From Aptenodytes patagonicus (lineage: Eukaryota > Chordata > Aves > Sphenisciformes > Spheniscidae), in NCBI RefSeq assembly GCF_965638725.1, contig NC_134950.1, forward strand, positions 132,757,636-132,821,635: a stretch of DNA of 64,000 nt, in the 5' to 3' direction. The position numbers were made by a program, and so were the translations under genes. The notes under the pieces are model-generated. The model saw nothing but the letters and a program-made list of their open reading frames with translations. It searched no databases and had not been told where the DNA came from. Shown here one piece after another: positions 51,701 through 64,000 of this stretch. Every line of letters begins with the position of its first letter. Within the stretch, counting starts at the first letter, position 1.

Positions 51701-54700
51701 ACTTGGCCCAGATTACTGACCAAATATACAAAAAGTTACGCTTAAATAATGGGGTGCCAGTGTATGCCTTCAGTAAGGGCCAACTGTTGTTTCATTTGTA
51801 TTAAACAGGAGTTTGGAGTCAGTGAATGCTGTGAAATGTACATATGCATTATCTTCTACCTGGATTTTTAAAGCATTTCATAAAAATAACTTTCAGTGAA
51901 CATGTACTGTAGTTAATTTGTTAATGCCAGTACAGTATTAAAGCTGCAGGACCAATATGCTTTATTTGGTGTTGTGTGTAGGTTTATGCCAGATGAGTGG
52001 ATGGTTTTTGTTCTTGGCGCTTTTCTTGGTAGCTGTGTTTAAATTTCTGAAATTGAACTGAAAAAAAATTTCAAAAGTGTAGAATCAGCAGCAGATGTGA
52101 GAAGCCACTTCAACTTTATTATCGTTTGCTATCATTGAAGTCCTTCTGTGAAGATGAAGGGATTTCTTGGGTAGAAATAGCACTGCCTGTCTTAAGCAGA
52201 TGCAATTGAGGTTGTTAGTCCACAGGGCATACTGCTGCAGTCCCAGCAGAAGCCAGCTAGCTGAACAGAGGCAGGCAGCTGCCTGCCCTCCAAGGGGAGA
52301 AGGAATATTGGAACTTCAGTGGCACTCGGCAACATTTTGGCTGGCTTACGCGTGAAGTGCAAGGTGTATTTCCTGTGAAGACACAAACCCTCGCCGCTTG
52401 TCTGTGAAATGCAGCACCTGAAAAAGTGGAGAGGGCTCAAAACATTGTGAGCGCGTACTAGATCGCTCCTCCTGCAGCTTCTAGCTGCCTTCATGCATTT
52501 CTTTCGTTGTTTTGTGGTTATATAGGAAGATGTTTTTTAGAACGGCAGCCTGTCATTCAGAGCCACTACCCAGCAATTACAGTGGAAGTTGCTGCCTTCT
52601 GTAGGTACAGAAGCAGCCTTCGGAGCTCGCTTTATTTGAAAATTCTTGATATGCAATGCAGTGACACAAGAAAGCTTTTGGCAAAGCTTCAGGAATGGTG
52701 CTTATAGTCTGAAATGTTTTTTAAAGCTTTCTTCCTTGAGATCAACTGACAAGGCAAACAGCATTGAAAATGAAGGAATCACTTTATTGGGTTTTAAATC
52801 TTTGCTTTTCAGTACCTTATGTCCTTGTGCTGCCAGCAACATCCCCAGTATAGAGGTGTTTTAGTGAGTACTATATGTGACAGAATCATAAAATTGCAGT
52901 GTTAAGTACATATTGAACAAACGGCTACCATAGTTTCTTCTTCATGACATTTGGAACAAAAGTGATCCATAGTGTGTTTCCTGAGTACTTCAGTGTAAAA
53001 ATAGGTGGTACAGGTCAGCCTTTAAATTACAATTGTCTTTGTCGTAGGTGCTCCCCACACCCCATTGTTTCTGCTGTTAGATACGAGGTGGTCTATCCCT
53101 CAATCTAGAAATCCCAGTTTCAGATGGCAGGTGAGTATCAGTGGGATGGGGAGAGCTCATTGCTTTGGGGCATTCCTGGAAAAGGAGCAAAGCTAGGGGA
53201 AGTGTGGTGAAGAGAGTGGAAGTACGCAGGGTGATGTGAGAAATGCGCAAGATTTTGTTTCCTAGATCCTTTGGCATCTCCTTATTTGGCAGAAAGAACA
53301 CTGGCAGCCACTGATGTAGGTACTGCAAATAATAAGGCTGGTTCCTGATCTTTGTTTAGAAATCACTGCTTCAGCCAGTTTCTATGTGGATTTTTACTCT
53401 TAACGATAGTTTAAATTCACACTTCCAAGGTCCATTGAAGAATATTTAGAATAGGTATGATGAGTTTGCTTCTTAAAAATACATCAGGCTCATCATAAGA
53501 GCTTTTGCAAAACCCACAAAAAAACCAAAACCCTTCATATATCTTCAACACTGAATTGTTTTTGGTAACAGGAAATAAACTCAAAACAAAAAAACCTGCT
53601 TATATTTGTATAATCCTGGATAATTTTAGCCTCTCCTAAAAGTTAATCGTAATGCTTACATTCTGTGCCCTAGTTTTCTCCTGCTACATAGGAAAAACAA
53701 CTCTGACAAAATAAGGGTTTTTCTTTAGCTATCCTGCTTCTGTTTTCATGCTTGTGCTTGATTATGTCAACAGCTTCGCACAAGAAACGTAATTGAGAAG
53801 CTCAGTAGGAAGCTCTGTATCTGTTACGGGGACAAGGACCTTCATTATCAGCTCTCCCAGCCTGGAGGGGATTCAGATGGATCCTCCTGAATCACATTTC
53901 TTCCTTCTAGGAGGTTCTGTTCCAAAAGCAGACTGGTTTAGCTAAGGGTTGCACCCAGTTAGGAGCCATGTGGTATTTCTCTTCTCTTGAATGATGTTTA
54001 AAAAAAAAAAAAAGTAGGAGCTTGGTTTAGCTGAGGAATTTTCCATGAAGGTAGATGACAGTTTGAAACACGTCAGGTAAGTTAATTTTGTGCAAGGTTT
54101 CTGAAGGCCATGTTCCTGATGGAGGGCTGGAGTTTGTCCACAGGGATAGTATTTTTTTTTTCCTTTTTTTTTTTTTGCTTATAACTGCTCTGCATCTCCA
54201 TTAGGTAAACCATGAACAAACTCACTTTTAAAATATTAGGATCTGACTGCAGAAATCTGGTGTAGCCAACTCTTCAGAGCTCCCCAAATCCCAGTTACGT
54301 TTTCCTCTAAAAAATCTGAGGCTGATGCTAACTACCATTAAGAGCTGCTCTTCATATTAGACACAATGCTTCTAATTTCTAGTTTGTGTCACGACCTGCT
54401 TAAGGAGATTAAATGATGCAGGATAATTGATTCCTCATCTGGGAGTCAGACTGCAAGCATTAAATCAATCCTGTCCTCTTACATTTTATTGCCATTGAAA
54501 TTTCTTTAAAGCAGCTGATATTTCCTCTTCTGCCTCTTTTCCTGAATAGTGAACTAGGTAATACCTCTTTCTGTTGCGTGCTTGGCCTGCTGTCTCTCTG
54601 GGAGTAAATAGCACAGCTTAGCTCTGGTCTCTCTAATCCACTGGGATATGCCTTCAGAGAACAGGTTTTCATTCCATAAATACAAAGCAAAATGTTCTTA

Positions 54701-55492
54701 GCGACCCTATGTCCATCTCTGGGTATGGAATCTATATGGCTATAGCTAACGGACTAATCATAGTTTAAAGAAAATTATGTCCTGCTGGATTTTACTCTTA
54801 GCAACACTGACCACAATGTTAGAGAGGCAAGACTGGCAATGTACCTTCCTTTTAACAGAAGGTAAGAATTTGCATGCAGTATTTCAGCCCTTAGGTACCA
54901 TCATGTCCTCATTGCTATTGTCGCTATTATTAGTTGGGTTAAAACCTGGGCTTAACACAGCCACATGGACATCACGATGTAGGCTTGCCCTCTGCAATAA
55001 TTCAATGCTCTGCCTCTGCAAAACTCAGTCTGAAGCAAAGCTCCCAGACGTGTGGTGCTCAACTTGCAGCTGAGAAATGAGCACAAACTGCAATGGGAGC
55101 ACGTATGGAGCAGAAATGGCCAATGCTCCTACTCATTTGGTTATTGCTAACCTGAGCCAAGTCCAGCTCACCATGGCACCCTTTTGAAACGGCCACAGCC
55201 AGCCATTCACGCAGTGGTGAGGCTGTGTGAAGGCAGGCCGGTGAGGTGGGCTCTAGGACACCAATCAATGTGCTCTGCCAGACCTCTGCTGGCTTTGAAC
55301 CTTCACACCTTGCTTCTTCAGCAGGCAGCTGCAGGAGGGCAGCACAGGGATGTGTCGGTGTCTCTGGCTGGTGCCTCTCCAGCCTGTCCAAGCTTGTGCT
55401 GTCACGCCACTGCCTGGGGGTAAAGCTAAGGGCAGGGTTGGAGAAAACACCAGGGGCCCTTGCACTGGGGGGAAAATAGGAGAGAAAATAGA

Positions 55493-55866
55493 ATTGCAGA
55501 ATATCTCGAGTTGGAAGGGACCTATAAGGATCATCGAGTCCGACTCCCTGCTCCTCTCAGGGCTACCTAAAACTAAACCATATGACTAAGAGCATCGTAC
55601 AGACACTCCTTGAACTCTGACAGGCTTGGGGCCGTGACCACTTCTCTGGGGAGCCTGTTCCAGCGACCGACCACCCTCTCAGTGAAGAACCTTTTCCCAA
55701 TGTCTAATCTGAACTTCCCCTGAGGCAGCTTCATTCCATTTCCTTGCGTCCTGGTCACCAGAGAGAGGACATCAGCGCCTCCCCCTGTGCTGCCCCCCGT
55801 GAGGAAGTTGTAGACCGCGATGAGGTCACCCCTCAGCCTTCTCTTCTCCAAGCTGAACAAAATGAC
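55493..55866 (-). mobile_element. CR1 LINE 3' fragment (minus orientation), intergenic
   Basis: Minus-strand reading gives [40 protein letters not shown] and [14 protein letters not shown], the CR1 ORF2 C-terminus and 3' tail. About 370 nt remain, 5'-truncated. Confidence 0.92.
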
Positions 55867-58800
55867 AGGCAGAGGAACAGCTCTCCATACCATCCAGTTT
55901 TTCTTGGCTGATATCCACAGCCAATATAAGGAAGTTTAGAAACTCCTGGGTAATTTTTTGTTGACATTTATTTATTAAGATATGTACCTAAGGAAAAACA
56001 TGCAACACAGTTTGAGCTTTGTTATTTTTCCCATCTCCTATTAACTACTATTTTCCAGTTGTACTTTGTGGACAAGGCCATTTATGTAAATCTGGGCTCT
56101 TTTATGAGAAAGAGATACTCAGTTGTGGATATTTTTAAAAATATTTTTTTTCCATCCTTTTGGAAGTACAGGAGCCAAAAGGACTTTTGTTTTATTTTAG
56201 TTTGAAGTATTTCTGTTATCAGAGGTCCCTTCCCACCTGCAGCTATCTACCACTTCCATGAATAAAGAAAATGACTTCATCATCGAGGGGAGATTTTGGA
56301 GTCAGGACTCCTTAAAGTCATATTTAATAAAAAAAAAAAGACTGCTTAAGTTTTAAGTCTCCTGAAAAGCTGAATAATGGAAAATGCTGCAGCAAAACCA
56401 TCTGTAGCCTAGGAAGGACATGCCGCTGCTCACAGCCCCCCTCACAACAGTGTATGTTGTGTATGGGAGGAGAAAAAAAGGTTGCTGACACATGCGTGTA
56501 ACTTTTCAAGCATACTCAGCAGACCTGTTGCTGTGGTAACTAATCAGAAGACTGTAACCTCCCCTGAATGAGTGCTATTTGCACTGCACCAGATGGCTGG
56601 TAAATCATGTAGTGGCATTTTCTGTCCCTTGTATTACTGTCCGATTTTTCTCTAAGTATGATTTAATTTGCAGCTGTGATTTAATTTGCAGCAGTTCACA
56701 CATAGATTATTCAGACAGGACACACTAATATAAAATATAAAGGTGCCTCAGGTATGCAGTCACTTTCATGAACTCCTGTATCACCTGCATAACACCAGAA
56801 CTGTTTTTATCTTACGGATTTATGTTCAAGCTGTTGCAATTTTATGAATAATGCTAAGCTGAGAAAAACTCTATGCTTGAATTCTAATATAACTTTAATA
56901 AGGGCAACTATATAGCACAGAGTTACTATAGCGCATTTCTTGCAAGACTACAGCACACTTCTTGCAAAGAAACGCCTTTTCCAGTTCATTGGTCTGCTAC
57001 AAGCATTTCTGTACAGGCAGCATCATAACAATGGAAGCATACATGAAGATTAAACAGGATCATTGCATAAGAAAGTAATGCTGTTGTCTCTGTATTTTCT
57101 GCTTCTTTGTTGTCGTTACTGGCTTATCTTCTCAGGATGACAGATTTCCTTCTTCCACCCACTTTGACTATTTATTATTATGAGTCTTAAGCTATTGTCA
57201 AGTATTTTAGCCTCATTGTCACAGGTGCTATTCTAACACACTAAAAAAGCTCCAGGCTCACGAGCTTTATAAGCCAATAATAATAAATGTTTCTTACGAT
57301 ACCTTTTAGAGTTATGAAAATAAGTATGTTGTCACAGGTTACTGTAAATTAAAACAAGGAAAATTACAAAATTTATGAAAACAAAGCAACAGACTGATGC
57401 TTTTTTGGTAAATCCAACCATTACTCCAGAAAAAGGCAACCTTTTTGAACGGGCAATGGAACAGCTTAGTTGTGTGGTTCAGTGCTGTACCTGACAGGTT
57501 TCTAGGCACTGAGGGTAACTGCAGCATGCGCAGAGTCCTTGTAGCATGCCGTCTCCTGTCCCTGTGGCACTGGCTAAGCAGTTGTGTTCTGCTATGTCAC
57601 TCGTGCAATAGAGAAATGAATCACCTTCTGCAGTGCATGAGTAAGTGCTCGGCATCTAAGGCTGCCATTGTGCCTACAATGACATCTTATGTACAGCTGC
57701 AGCCATTTACACAGATTAATCTTCAATGGTATAATTGGATAAAGGGGCTGCGGCCAGGATTTCTCGTATCTTTTTTGTTTTGAACATTCACTGAGCCCAG
57801 CAGGTGACATCTTTACTTCACATCAGAATATTGTACCTGCCACCCTCTTTCTTTGTTACGGGCGAAGCCACCTTTAGTGTGGGAGAAGTACTCTCAACTC
57901 TCTGCTCTAATCTATATAAAAAACCCAAACCACCCAAGTACCATTGACACTTTTTGCTCTTTAGATTTGTTCTACAACATCAGCTGAACTTACTGTCCTA
58001 TGGTGTAACTATTATCTTAGGGGCTCACAGGGTTTTTCAATGTTACTAACTCTTCTGTATGTAAGAAGTTTTTTGTTCCTGTAACTCACTGTAAGAGGAA
58101 TCATTTAAGTTTAGTGGGATGCCTTTATGGGTATAGGCTTAGAATTCTGACCTAGCAGCAACCAGGTACATTTGTTCTGTACAACCCCAGTTCATCTGAT
58201 TTTTAGGTACTCCAAATCAGTGCTCCACCAGAGAGAACAAGACTAAGATGGTGGCTTGAAGTAACAAAAATGAATACCAACAAAATGGCTTTCTTGGCTG
58301 CACTACCCTTTCACTAAAATCTATCATAGTACTTGTTTTTAATATAATTTCAACAGTTTGATGGTCTTTTTTACCGTCTGCATTAAGCCAGCTTCTCTCC
58401 TTCTGAACACTGTTTGCTGAGAAAACTAGTTCCATCGGTTATATGCCTGCATGGCTGCTGTCTTGAACTTGCAGAGGAAAGTATTTTGGAAATGATGAAT
58501 CAAAGATTAGTGCTGCAGTGTCTTGAGAATTTTGGGTACTAGTTCTGCTGAAGAGGCTTTGATCTCCAACTAAGGAGGTGTTTAAAGAAGAACAAAAATA
58601 AACTGTAACTTAAGCTATATGTTGCTGTGTTTGCCTTTTGGTCTCTTCCTTTCACAGATAAAACATGGAACAAAGGTTCTTTGAAATTATCTTTTCTAAA
58701 GATGTGTCCTTCCCACTCTCCTTTGATGTTGCATCCCATTGGAAACTCATCTTTTACAGGAGAAAAAAACATTTTTTTAATATCCATAAATTCTGCTGTT

Positions 58801-58917
58801 ATGTTATTAAAGACAAAGAGCAAATAATCAATAGATAAGCATTGTGGCTTTGTCCTAATTATTATAATTTTTTATTTTCTGTTTATGCAGCAATCTCCAT
58901 TCAAAGATTTCAAAGAT

Positions 58918-59090
58918 GCAGCTGTGAGTAAATGCTCTCCCCATTTCATGTATGAGGTAATTTTACTGCTGTGAGGTTACAGGGTTTATCCAAAGCCAAG
59001 CAGCAAGCTTATGGCAGAACGACATACACCCCAGGCTCTCTTGATTCCCAGGACCATGCTCTAACCACTCATCCTTGCTGCTTTACACAG
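58918..59090 (-). mobile_element. Ancient MIR-like (CORE) SINE relic
   Basis: The reverse complement reads GTGGTTAGAGCATGG, CCTGGGAATCAAGAGAGCCT, a GCTGCTTGGCTTTGG core, CTGTAACCTC, then CATGAAATGGGGAGA. This order matches MIR: tRNA-derived head with B-box-like part, CORE, then the CTCATCTGTAAAATGGGG tail. Heavily diverged. Called by eye only. Confidence 0.6.
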
Positions 59091-61279
59091 TTCATGTCAG
59101 CTTACACAGAAAGGAAGCATCAAAGATTTCTGTGTCGCCAGTATGTAATCACTCCGTAGACAGTCTAATAATTCTTAGGTATACTCAGCCATAATCATCT
59201 CCAGTGTAATTAGAGAATAGACTTAGTCATCTAAGTGAGCATAATATGGGTAATGTAAGTGGTGTGTTGTAGGATATAATTTAAACCCCCTTTTAAATTG
59301 CACCTGCTCTTTTCATCGGCTATCTTTCTGATTCTAAGACGCAAGCTGCCTATGATGCAGTTCATCCTTGATGTAACTCCAGAGCAAGGAATTTGGGTTG
59401 TTATGTTCAACTGAAGTTGTAACAATTAAATTGGTATAAACTCCTCAGCTTTTCAGTGATTCAAATCACCTTTCAGTTAGATATTTTAAGGAGGAGATAT
59501 CCAGCCTTTTTTCTATTGCAAAACACATTGAACTGTAATTCTGATGACAGCAAACTGATAGCAGAGGAAAACAAAGGTCTTGCTTAAAATACATAATGGA
59601 AGATCTTAGACTATGAAGGGCTCCATGTTGCTAATGATCAGCCCTGCTTTTTAATCAAAAGCATTGAGCCTAAGTAATGACTTCTAAATTAGTCCCTATT
59701 CAGGTTACAGATATACCCCCAAAAGGTGCAGATGCCACAATATTTCACATTCACTGATATTTACACTGGGAACAGCAAATTATTTTCTCTTTTGGTTATA
59801 TAATGAAGTTGCAACTTCTGGTCTGCAATTAAGTTTGACAGCAACAGTGCCCATAATTTCCGAACACATGCAGACCCATGGATCCTTCTGCTGCTTGTGG
59901 TGGTGAGAGGAAATTCTTTTTGCCGCATATGGTTCCAGGATTTTTCCTTCTAAATTTTCTTTTCATGTAGGGTCCCATATGCAGATCTGTCGGCTTTTTG
60001 TTTTCTTTTGCCAGATTACTAAACTACATCTACTGATCTAATAAGCAGTGTGATATTTAAGTGTCTTGATTCCTATGTTGTAGAAGTGCATGACGTAGTA
60101 CTAACTGAAATTTGGACTGTCAGTCCTGTGCTTTTTGTGGCAATTGATTCCGTTAGGCTGGCTTGGCCCATGTCAATGAGTTAGGCTCCTGAAGAGAAAT
60201 ATGAAAAAAAGCAAATATCCTGAGGAACCCAACTCTGACCGCCAAGTTGTGCAGCACTATGGAGGATGTACTGACAGGGTACTTTCAGGTAATTAGTTTT
60301 GCTGGCAAAAAGCATTAAAACCTATGAAATGAGGCAATAGCTGAGAATAAACCTCTTGGACTTAGGCACAAAGCTCTTTTATAGATTCCTCTATTTTCTG
60401 TGCCTTTCCCAGGTTCCACACTGTTGCACCAACCTACCATACTTGCTTCTTCCTGCTCTTACGCTGAAACGCTCTAGTTTTTAATGCTCTTTGTTCTGCC
60501 TACTGGCTCATCCTTGCCTTCTGACCTCCTCCCCACCCTCCTTTTAACCTATCTTCCCATCAGACATACTTGGCAGTCCCTTCTCCGCACTAAGTGTCTG
60601 GTCTGGGGCAGGCATAGGTGGAGCGTGCAGCAAGGTTCCTGTCCTTGAAGAGAGAGATAGAAACGTAAAGGTGCTGCCTCACACCAGCAAACCATGTTTG
60701 TTTTCCTAAACCAGAGCCATTTAACTGGGTAGCCATAGACCTGCATGATTACAACTAGCAGTGAAACTATTTTCACCTCTCTACGGAGGCACAGGTTGTG
60801 TGCCAAGGACGGAGCACACGGCACAGCCCCATTTGGGTGGGTTTGGCAAACAGAGCAGGCCACCTACTCCATGCGCCATGGCCGAGGCATGCTGTGCTCT
60901 GCACAGGGCCTCAAAGGGACAGTCAGTGCCATCTTGCTCTGGGCCTGGCGGTGCTGGTGCTCTTGCACCCAAAGAGCCGAGAGGTCGCCAGGGGTTCAGC
61001 CGCTGGAGGGGCAGGAGCCTGCCGTGACGCTTCACACGCGGCCAGCAGAGAAGTCCTCCACTCCATCGCGAGGTCATCCCCTCAGCTTTGCAAAGTTTGG
61101 TGGACTCCTTATCCAGCGGTTTGACTGGTTAATGAGGTAGCAGCGACATTTTAAACTACCTGCTTTACTTTCTAGACTTATCCTGTGTGTGAGACAGAGG
61201 AACACAGGTTACCCATCCAATTACATGACTAGAACTGAATAGACAAGCCCCTCCTCTTCCAACACCTAACGGGAAGGGT

Positions 61280-62450
61280 GCAGCTGTGGCGGAGGACGCG
61301 TGCACCCCTCTCCACCCACGCATGCGAAGCGTGGACGCTTCTTCTTGGCCCCATTTTCATGTCCTCGCGCTTTGATGGCCTCTGCCTTGGTGTGGCATTT
61401 GAGGGTACACCCACCCACGCGAGGCCCCGGCACCCACCGCATTCCGCCCTGAGGGTAGCAGGCGGCCGCCAGCAGCCAGGACCGGCGCTCTCTCTCACGG
61501 GGGGCGGGGGATCGCCGGGAAGACCCTGGGCAAGGGCAGGAACGGCTCTGCGGGAAGGCTTGGTGCCAACAGGGCAGCCGGCCAGCTCCGCGGGGAAACG
61601 CCAGAAACGAGCGGTCCCCGAGGCCCGCGGTGACCGTGGGGCAACCCTCGCCCAGGCGACGCCGGAGGAGGGCGCGGTGGGCCGGCCGAGCGGCGCCGAC
61701 CCACGCGGGAACGGATCGCACCACCGCCGCGCCTTCCGCCGCCGCACCGGCCGGGACTCGCCGCGCGGAGCAGTTCGGCGGCGGCTGCGCGCGCAGGGGG
61801 GAGGGGGCCGCGTGCCGCGCCTGCTCCCACCGGCAGGGGCCGCCGCCGCCAGGCTGAGGGGAGTGGAGCGGAGCGTGAGGCGCGCTGAGGTACGGTAACG
61901 GTAACGCTGCGAGGCAGGGCGGCATCTCCCCGTCCCCTTCCTCCTCTGAGCGGCGGGGCCGGGCCGGTGCCTTACTGCTCGGCAAGGGGGGAGGGTGCGG
62001 GGTCTGCGGGCAGCGACCTGCCCGGCGGGGCTCGCCCCGTCAGCGCCGGGCGGCGGTCGCTGTGGTGGTGGTGGTGGTGGTGGGAGGGGGCCGGGGGCCG
62101 CCGGGAATGGCGGGGGAGGATGGCGCAGAGCCGGTTTCCCGGAGTCCGTGCGGGCGCCGTCCCCCGGCGGCGATGTCCCTCGGCGCCTCCGCGCACCTGC
62201 TCCCGCGGCAGCGGGAGGCACCGCGCCACCCTGGGCGGGGGCTGCGGGCATCGCGTAACATGGCTGCCCCGCAGGCCTCCTCCGGCCCGCGGGGGCGGCG
62301 GGCCCGGCGGGGGCTGCGCCCCGGTGGTGCGGGTGGGGGTCCCGCGGCGGGGGGAGGACTTGGTGTTTGGTGCTGGCATCGGCAAACGCTGTCCCCGACT
62401 GTCCCTTGCCTTCCAGTTGGAAGCAAGGCTCTCCGGTCGCTGTCTTCCCT
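61280..62450 (+). promoter_or_regulatory. SCRN1: CpG island, probable SCRN1 promoter and 5' non-coding exon
   Basis: About 1.2 kb of very high G+C and CpG with several GGGCGG-type boxes and no TATA. No coding match is found inside. In vertebrates SCRN1 lies past the FKBP14 3' end in the same orientation, and its coding start is usually preceded by a non-coding first exon. The CpG island fits that position. A possible donor is CTGAG|GTACGG near 61890. The gene identity is by synteny only. Confidence 0.45.
62062..62084. repeat. (TGG)n trinucleotide tract
   Basis: About seven tandem TGG units inside the right-hand CpG island. Confidence 0.85.
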
Positions 62451-62607
62451 GGCTGCTCTCTCTACTAGCTGCTGCTTTCCCTTCTGCTCTGTAAGGACCT
62501 GGCGTGGGTTGTGTCCCCCTTTCTTTTTTTTGAAGGTGTCTTTTCATATAGTCATCTTGAAATCTAGATGCTTTCATGTGCATTTCTAAGCATACTGTTA
62601 AGCTCAG
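62417..62607 (+). other. Candidate non-coding exon downstream of the right CpG island
   Basis: A pyrimidine-rich acceptor CCCTTGCCTTCCAG ends at 62416 and a strong donor CTCAG|GTAGGT follows 62607, giving a 191 nt segment. It may be a second 5' exon of the rightward gene (probably SCRN1). No transcript support is visible. Confidence 0.25.
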
Positions 62608-64000
62608 GTAGGTATGTGATGGTTTTATTCACCTGAGCGGGATGATGAGCAGACATACCTTCCTGCAAAAGTCTACAAACCTGAGATCTTTATCTGTGCT
62701 ACTAGAGGCTGTGATTAATCTGCTTTTAAAAAAAAAAGACATTTTCTCCAGTACTGATAATTAGAGGGGGGGGAAATCATATTAAACCAGCATCTCAAGC
62801 AGAAGACAGCTTTGTTAGGGCTCTCTGGTCCTACGAGTGCACATACGTATAAATCTAGCCCTGTGAAAAATGTCCTTAAAACTGAGTAAAGCCATCCATA
62901 CCTGTAAGATATGAAACTTCAGTAATCCCAGAGAAATGGTTGTGCTGCAGGACACTGTAAATTCTGTGATGCAAACTATCTGTGTATACTAAATTTACTC
63001 AGTAGTTCAGAAGATAATAAATACATGAACTTGTGGGAAGTGGAGTGACTGACTCATTTGGTTACAGACTATTACTGTTTCAGCTATTTGTCTAAAAGCT
63101 GTTTTAGAATTAGGAATTTAAAGCACCTCTAAGCATGCTGGTTTGTTCATAACATGCATGCCAAACCCTCCAGCCAAACAAAAAGAAACCTCAAAACAAA
63201 CCCTCAATCATATATATTTAGGAAGTTGATCTCTGTGAACACAGGATTTCAACTGATTTAAGATGAATCAAGACTGAAGTTAACTTAAACCATTCATAGT
63301 GCTATGAACTTTTCCAAGCAGTTTAGATCCCAGAGCTTACATAGTCTGAAAAGACAGGTGTTATATTGAGGTAAATGTGGTAGATGGAAATCCTTTATTG
63401 ATATGAGTAGGTTTTGTCCTCCCCAGAAAGTATTTCTGATGCTTAGAGTTTGAGATTTTTATGGTAACTTCCTTTTTTGGAAGACATTTGTAACTTTTTT
63501 TCTTGGTAAAGTAGGGCATGGCTTAAGTGCCATTTGTTTACTCTTGCTGAGTTTGGTATTTTTGGTAAGGTGTACTGAATTTGGCTATCCACCCTCCCCT
63601 TCAAAAGTCATCAACCATCAATGCTTTACGCAGCTTGCATGTGGGAAAGTGTGCTAGTTTATGCTAGAAGCTTCCAGTAAGAATTTATTTATTATGTACT
63701 TGAAGAGTTGTGAAGCTGGACATTGTCCCTGTAGTCTATTGGCCTTCTCTTTCTGTAAATTCAGCAAATTGAGAAAGTGCACAGAATTGCTATCTACACC
63801 TGCCTCTCCGTAAGGTACCCAAATGGCTGGTTTCTGCCACAATGTGTTGCATTACATCCTAACGTTTACAAATGTTTTTGCTAGTATTGCAACACTTGCT
63901 GTTGTTTTAGGTTATATTTTAAACTAAACTGAGACTTCCAACAAGGTACTTTGATGCTTTTTATTTTACCTCTTGTTAACATAACGATGTTGCTAATTTG
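62608..64000. other. Probable intron 1 of the rightward gene; nothing else seen
   Basis: AT-rich unique sequence after the CpG island with no supported ORF, repeat family or coding exon up to the window edge. I looked for the SCRN1 start exon and did not find it. Confidence 0.4.

Larger units (their letters stand above)
49372..51960 (+). other. FKBP14: FKBP14 3' UTR (maximum plausible extent)
   Basis: AT-rich plus-strand sequence without a supported ORF. Poly(A) signals AATAAA lie at 50366-50371 and 51695-51700, and ATTAAA at 51937-51942. These give possible UTRs of about 1.0, 2.3 and 2.6 kb. Which is used cannot be told from sequence. Confidence 0.5.
51961..61270. other. Intergenic stretch between FKBP14 and the right-hand CpG island
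   Basis: No supported ORF or exon on either strand. It contains one CR1 fragment (55493-55866) and one MIR-like SINE relic (58918-59090). The rest is unique AT-rich sequence with short homopolymers (for example A13 near 54001 and T runs near 54150-54176). Confidence 0.7.

Noticed and set aside
55573-55893. 106-codon ORF on the minus strand
   Set aside because: It lies within a CR1 fragment and translates the CR1 ORF2 tail.
61229-62251. 340-codon open frame on the minus strand in the right CpG island
   Set aside because: It is a product of extreme G+C (few stop codons). The translation is Pro/Arg/Ala low-complexity with no domain, and several other frames are equally open.
1-64000. CRISPR arrays, operons, defence or other prokaryote-type systems
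   Set aside because: The window is clearly vertebrate, with spliced genes, CR1 elements and CpG islands. No direct-repeat arrays or operon-like gene packing are present.

Overview
This is vertebrate nuclear DNA, most likely from a bird. It contains split genes with GT-AG introns, CpG-island promoters, and four truncated CR1 LINE fragments, two of which end in the ATTCTATG-type octamer repeat typical of sauropsid CR1. Only two protein-coding genes can be supported, and both are complete. They are PLEKHA8 (FAPP2) on the minus strand and FKBP14 on the plus strand. They stand head to head across a shared CpG-rich promoter at about 40.4-41.24 kb. The exon structures were rebuilt by hand. Splice phases close at every junction and give proteins of 520 and 211 residues, against 519 and 211 in human.

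Layout. 1-8.2 kb: AT-balanced DNA with no recognisable gene, probably the spacer between PLEKHA8 and MTURN if the usual vertebrate gene order holds. 8.2/8.4-13.85 kb: likely long 3' UTR of PLEKHA8 (minus strand). 13.85-40.41 kb: PLEKHA8, 14 coding exons, with a 10.7 kb first intron and a CR1 in intron 3. 40.41-41.24 kb: bidirectional promoter with five CCAAT boxes and one CACGTG E-box. 41.24-49.37 kb: FKBP14, four coding exons, with exon 3 flanked by two CR1 copies in opposite orientation. 49.37-about 51.96 kb: FKBP14 3' UTR with several possible poly(A) signals. 52-61 kb: intergenic, with one CR1 and one old MIR-like SINE relic. 61.3-62.45 kb: a second strong CpG island with no coding match, which by synteny is the promoter and 5' non-coding exon(s) of SCRN1, transcribed rightwards out of the window.

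The two genes act in different compartments. PLEKHA8 carries glucosylceramide at Golgi and post-Golgi membranes. FKBP14 is an ER-lumen prolyl isomerase for collagen and other secreted proteins. They share a promoter but no obvious pathway.

I found no undescribed multi-gene system. The observations most worth a second look are a GC-AG intron in PLEKHA8, an inverted CR1 pair around FKBP14 exon 3, a well-formed but unassigned candidate exon in PLEKHA8 intron 1, and small upstream ORFs in both leaders.
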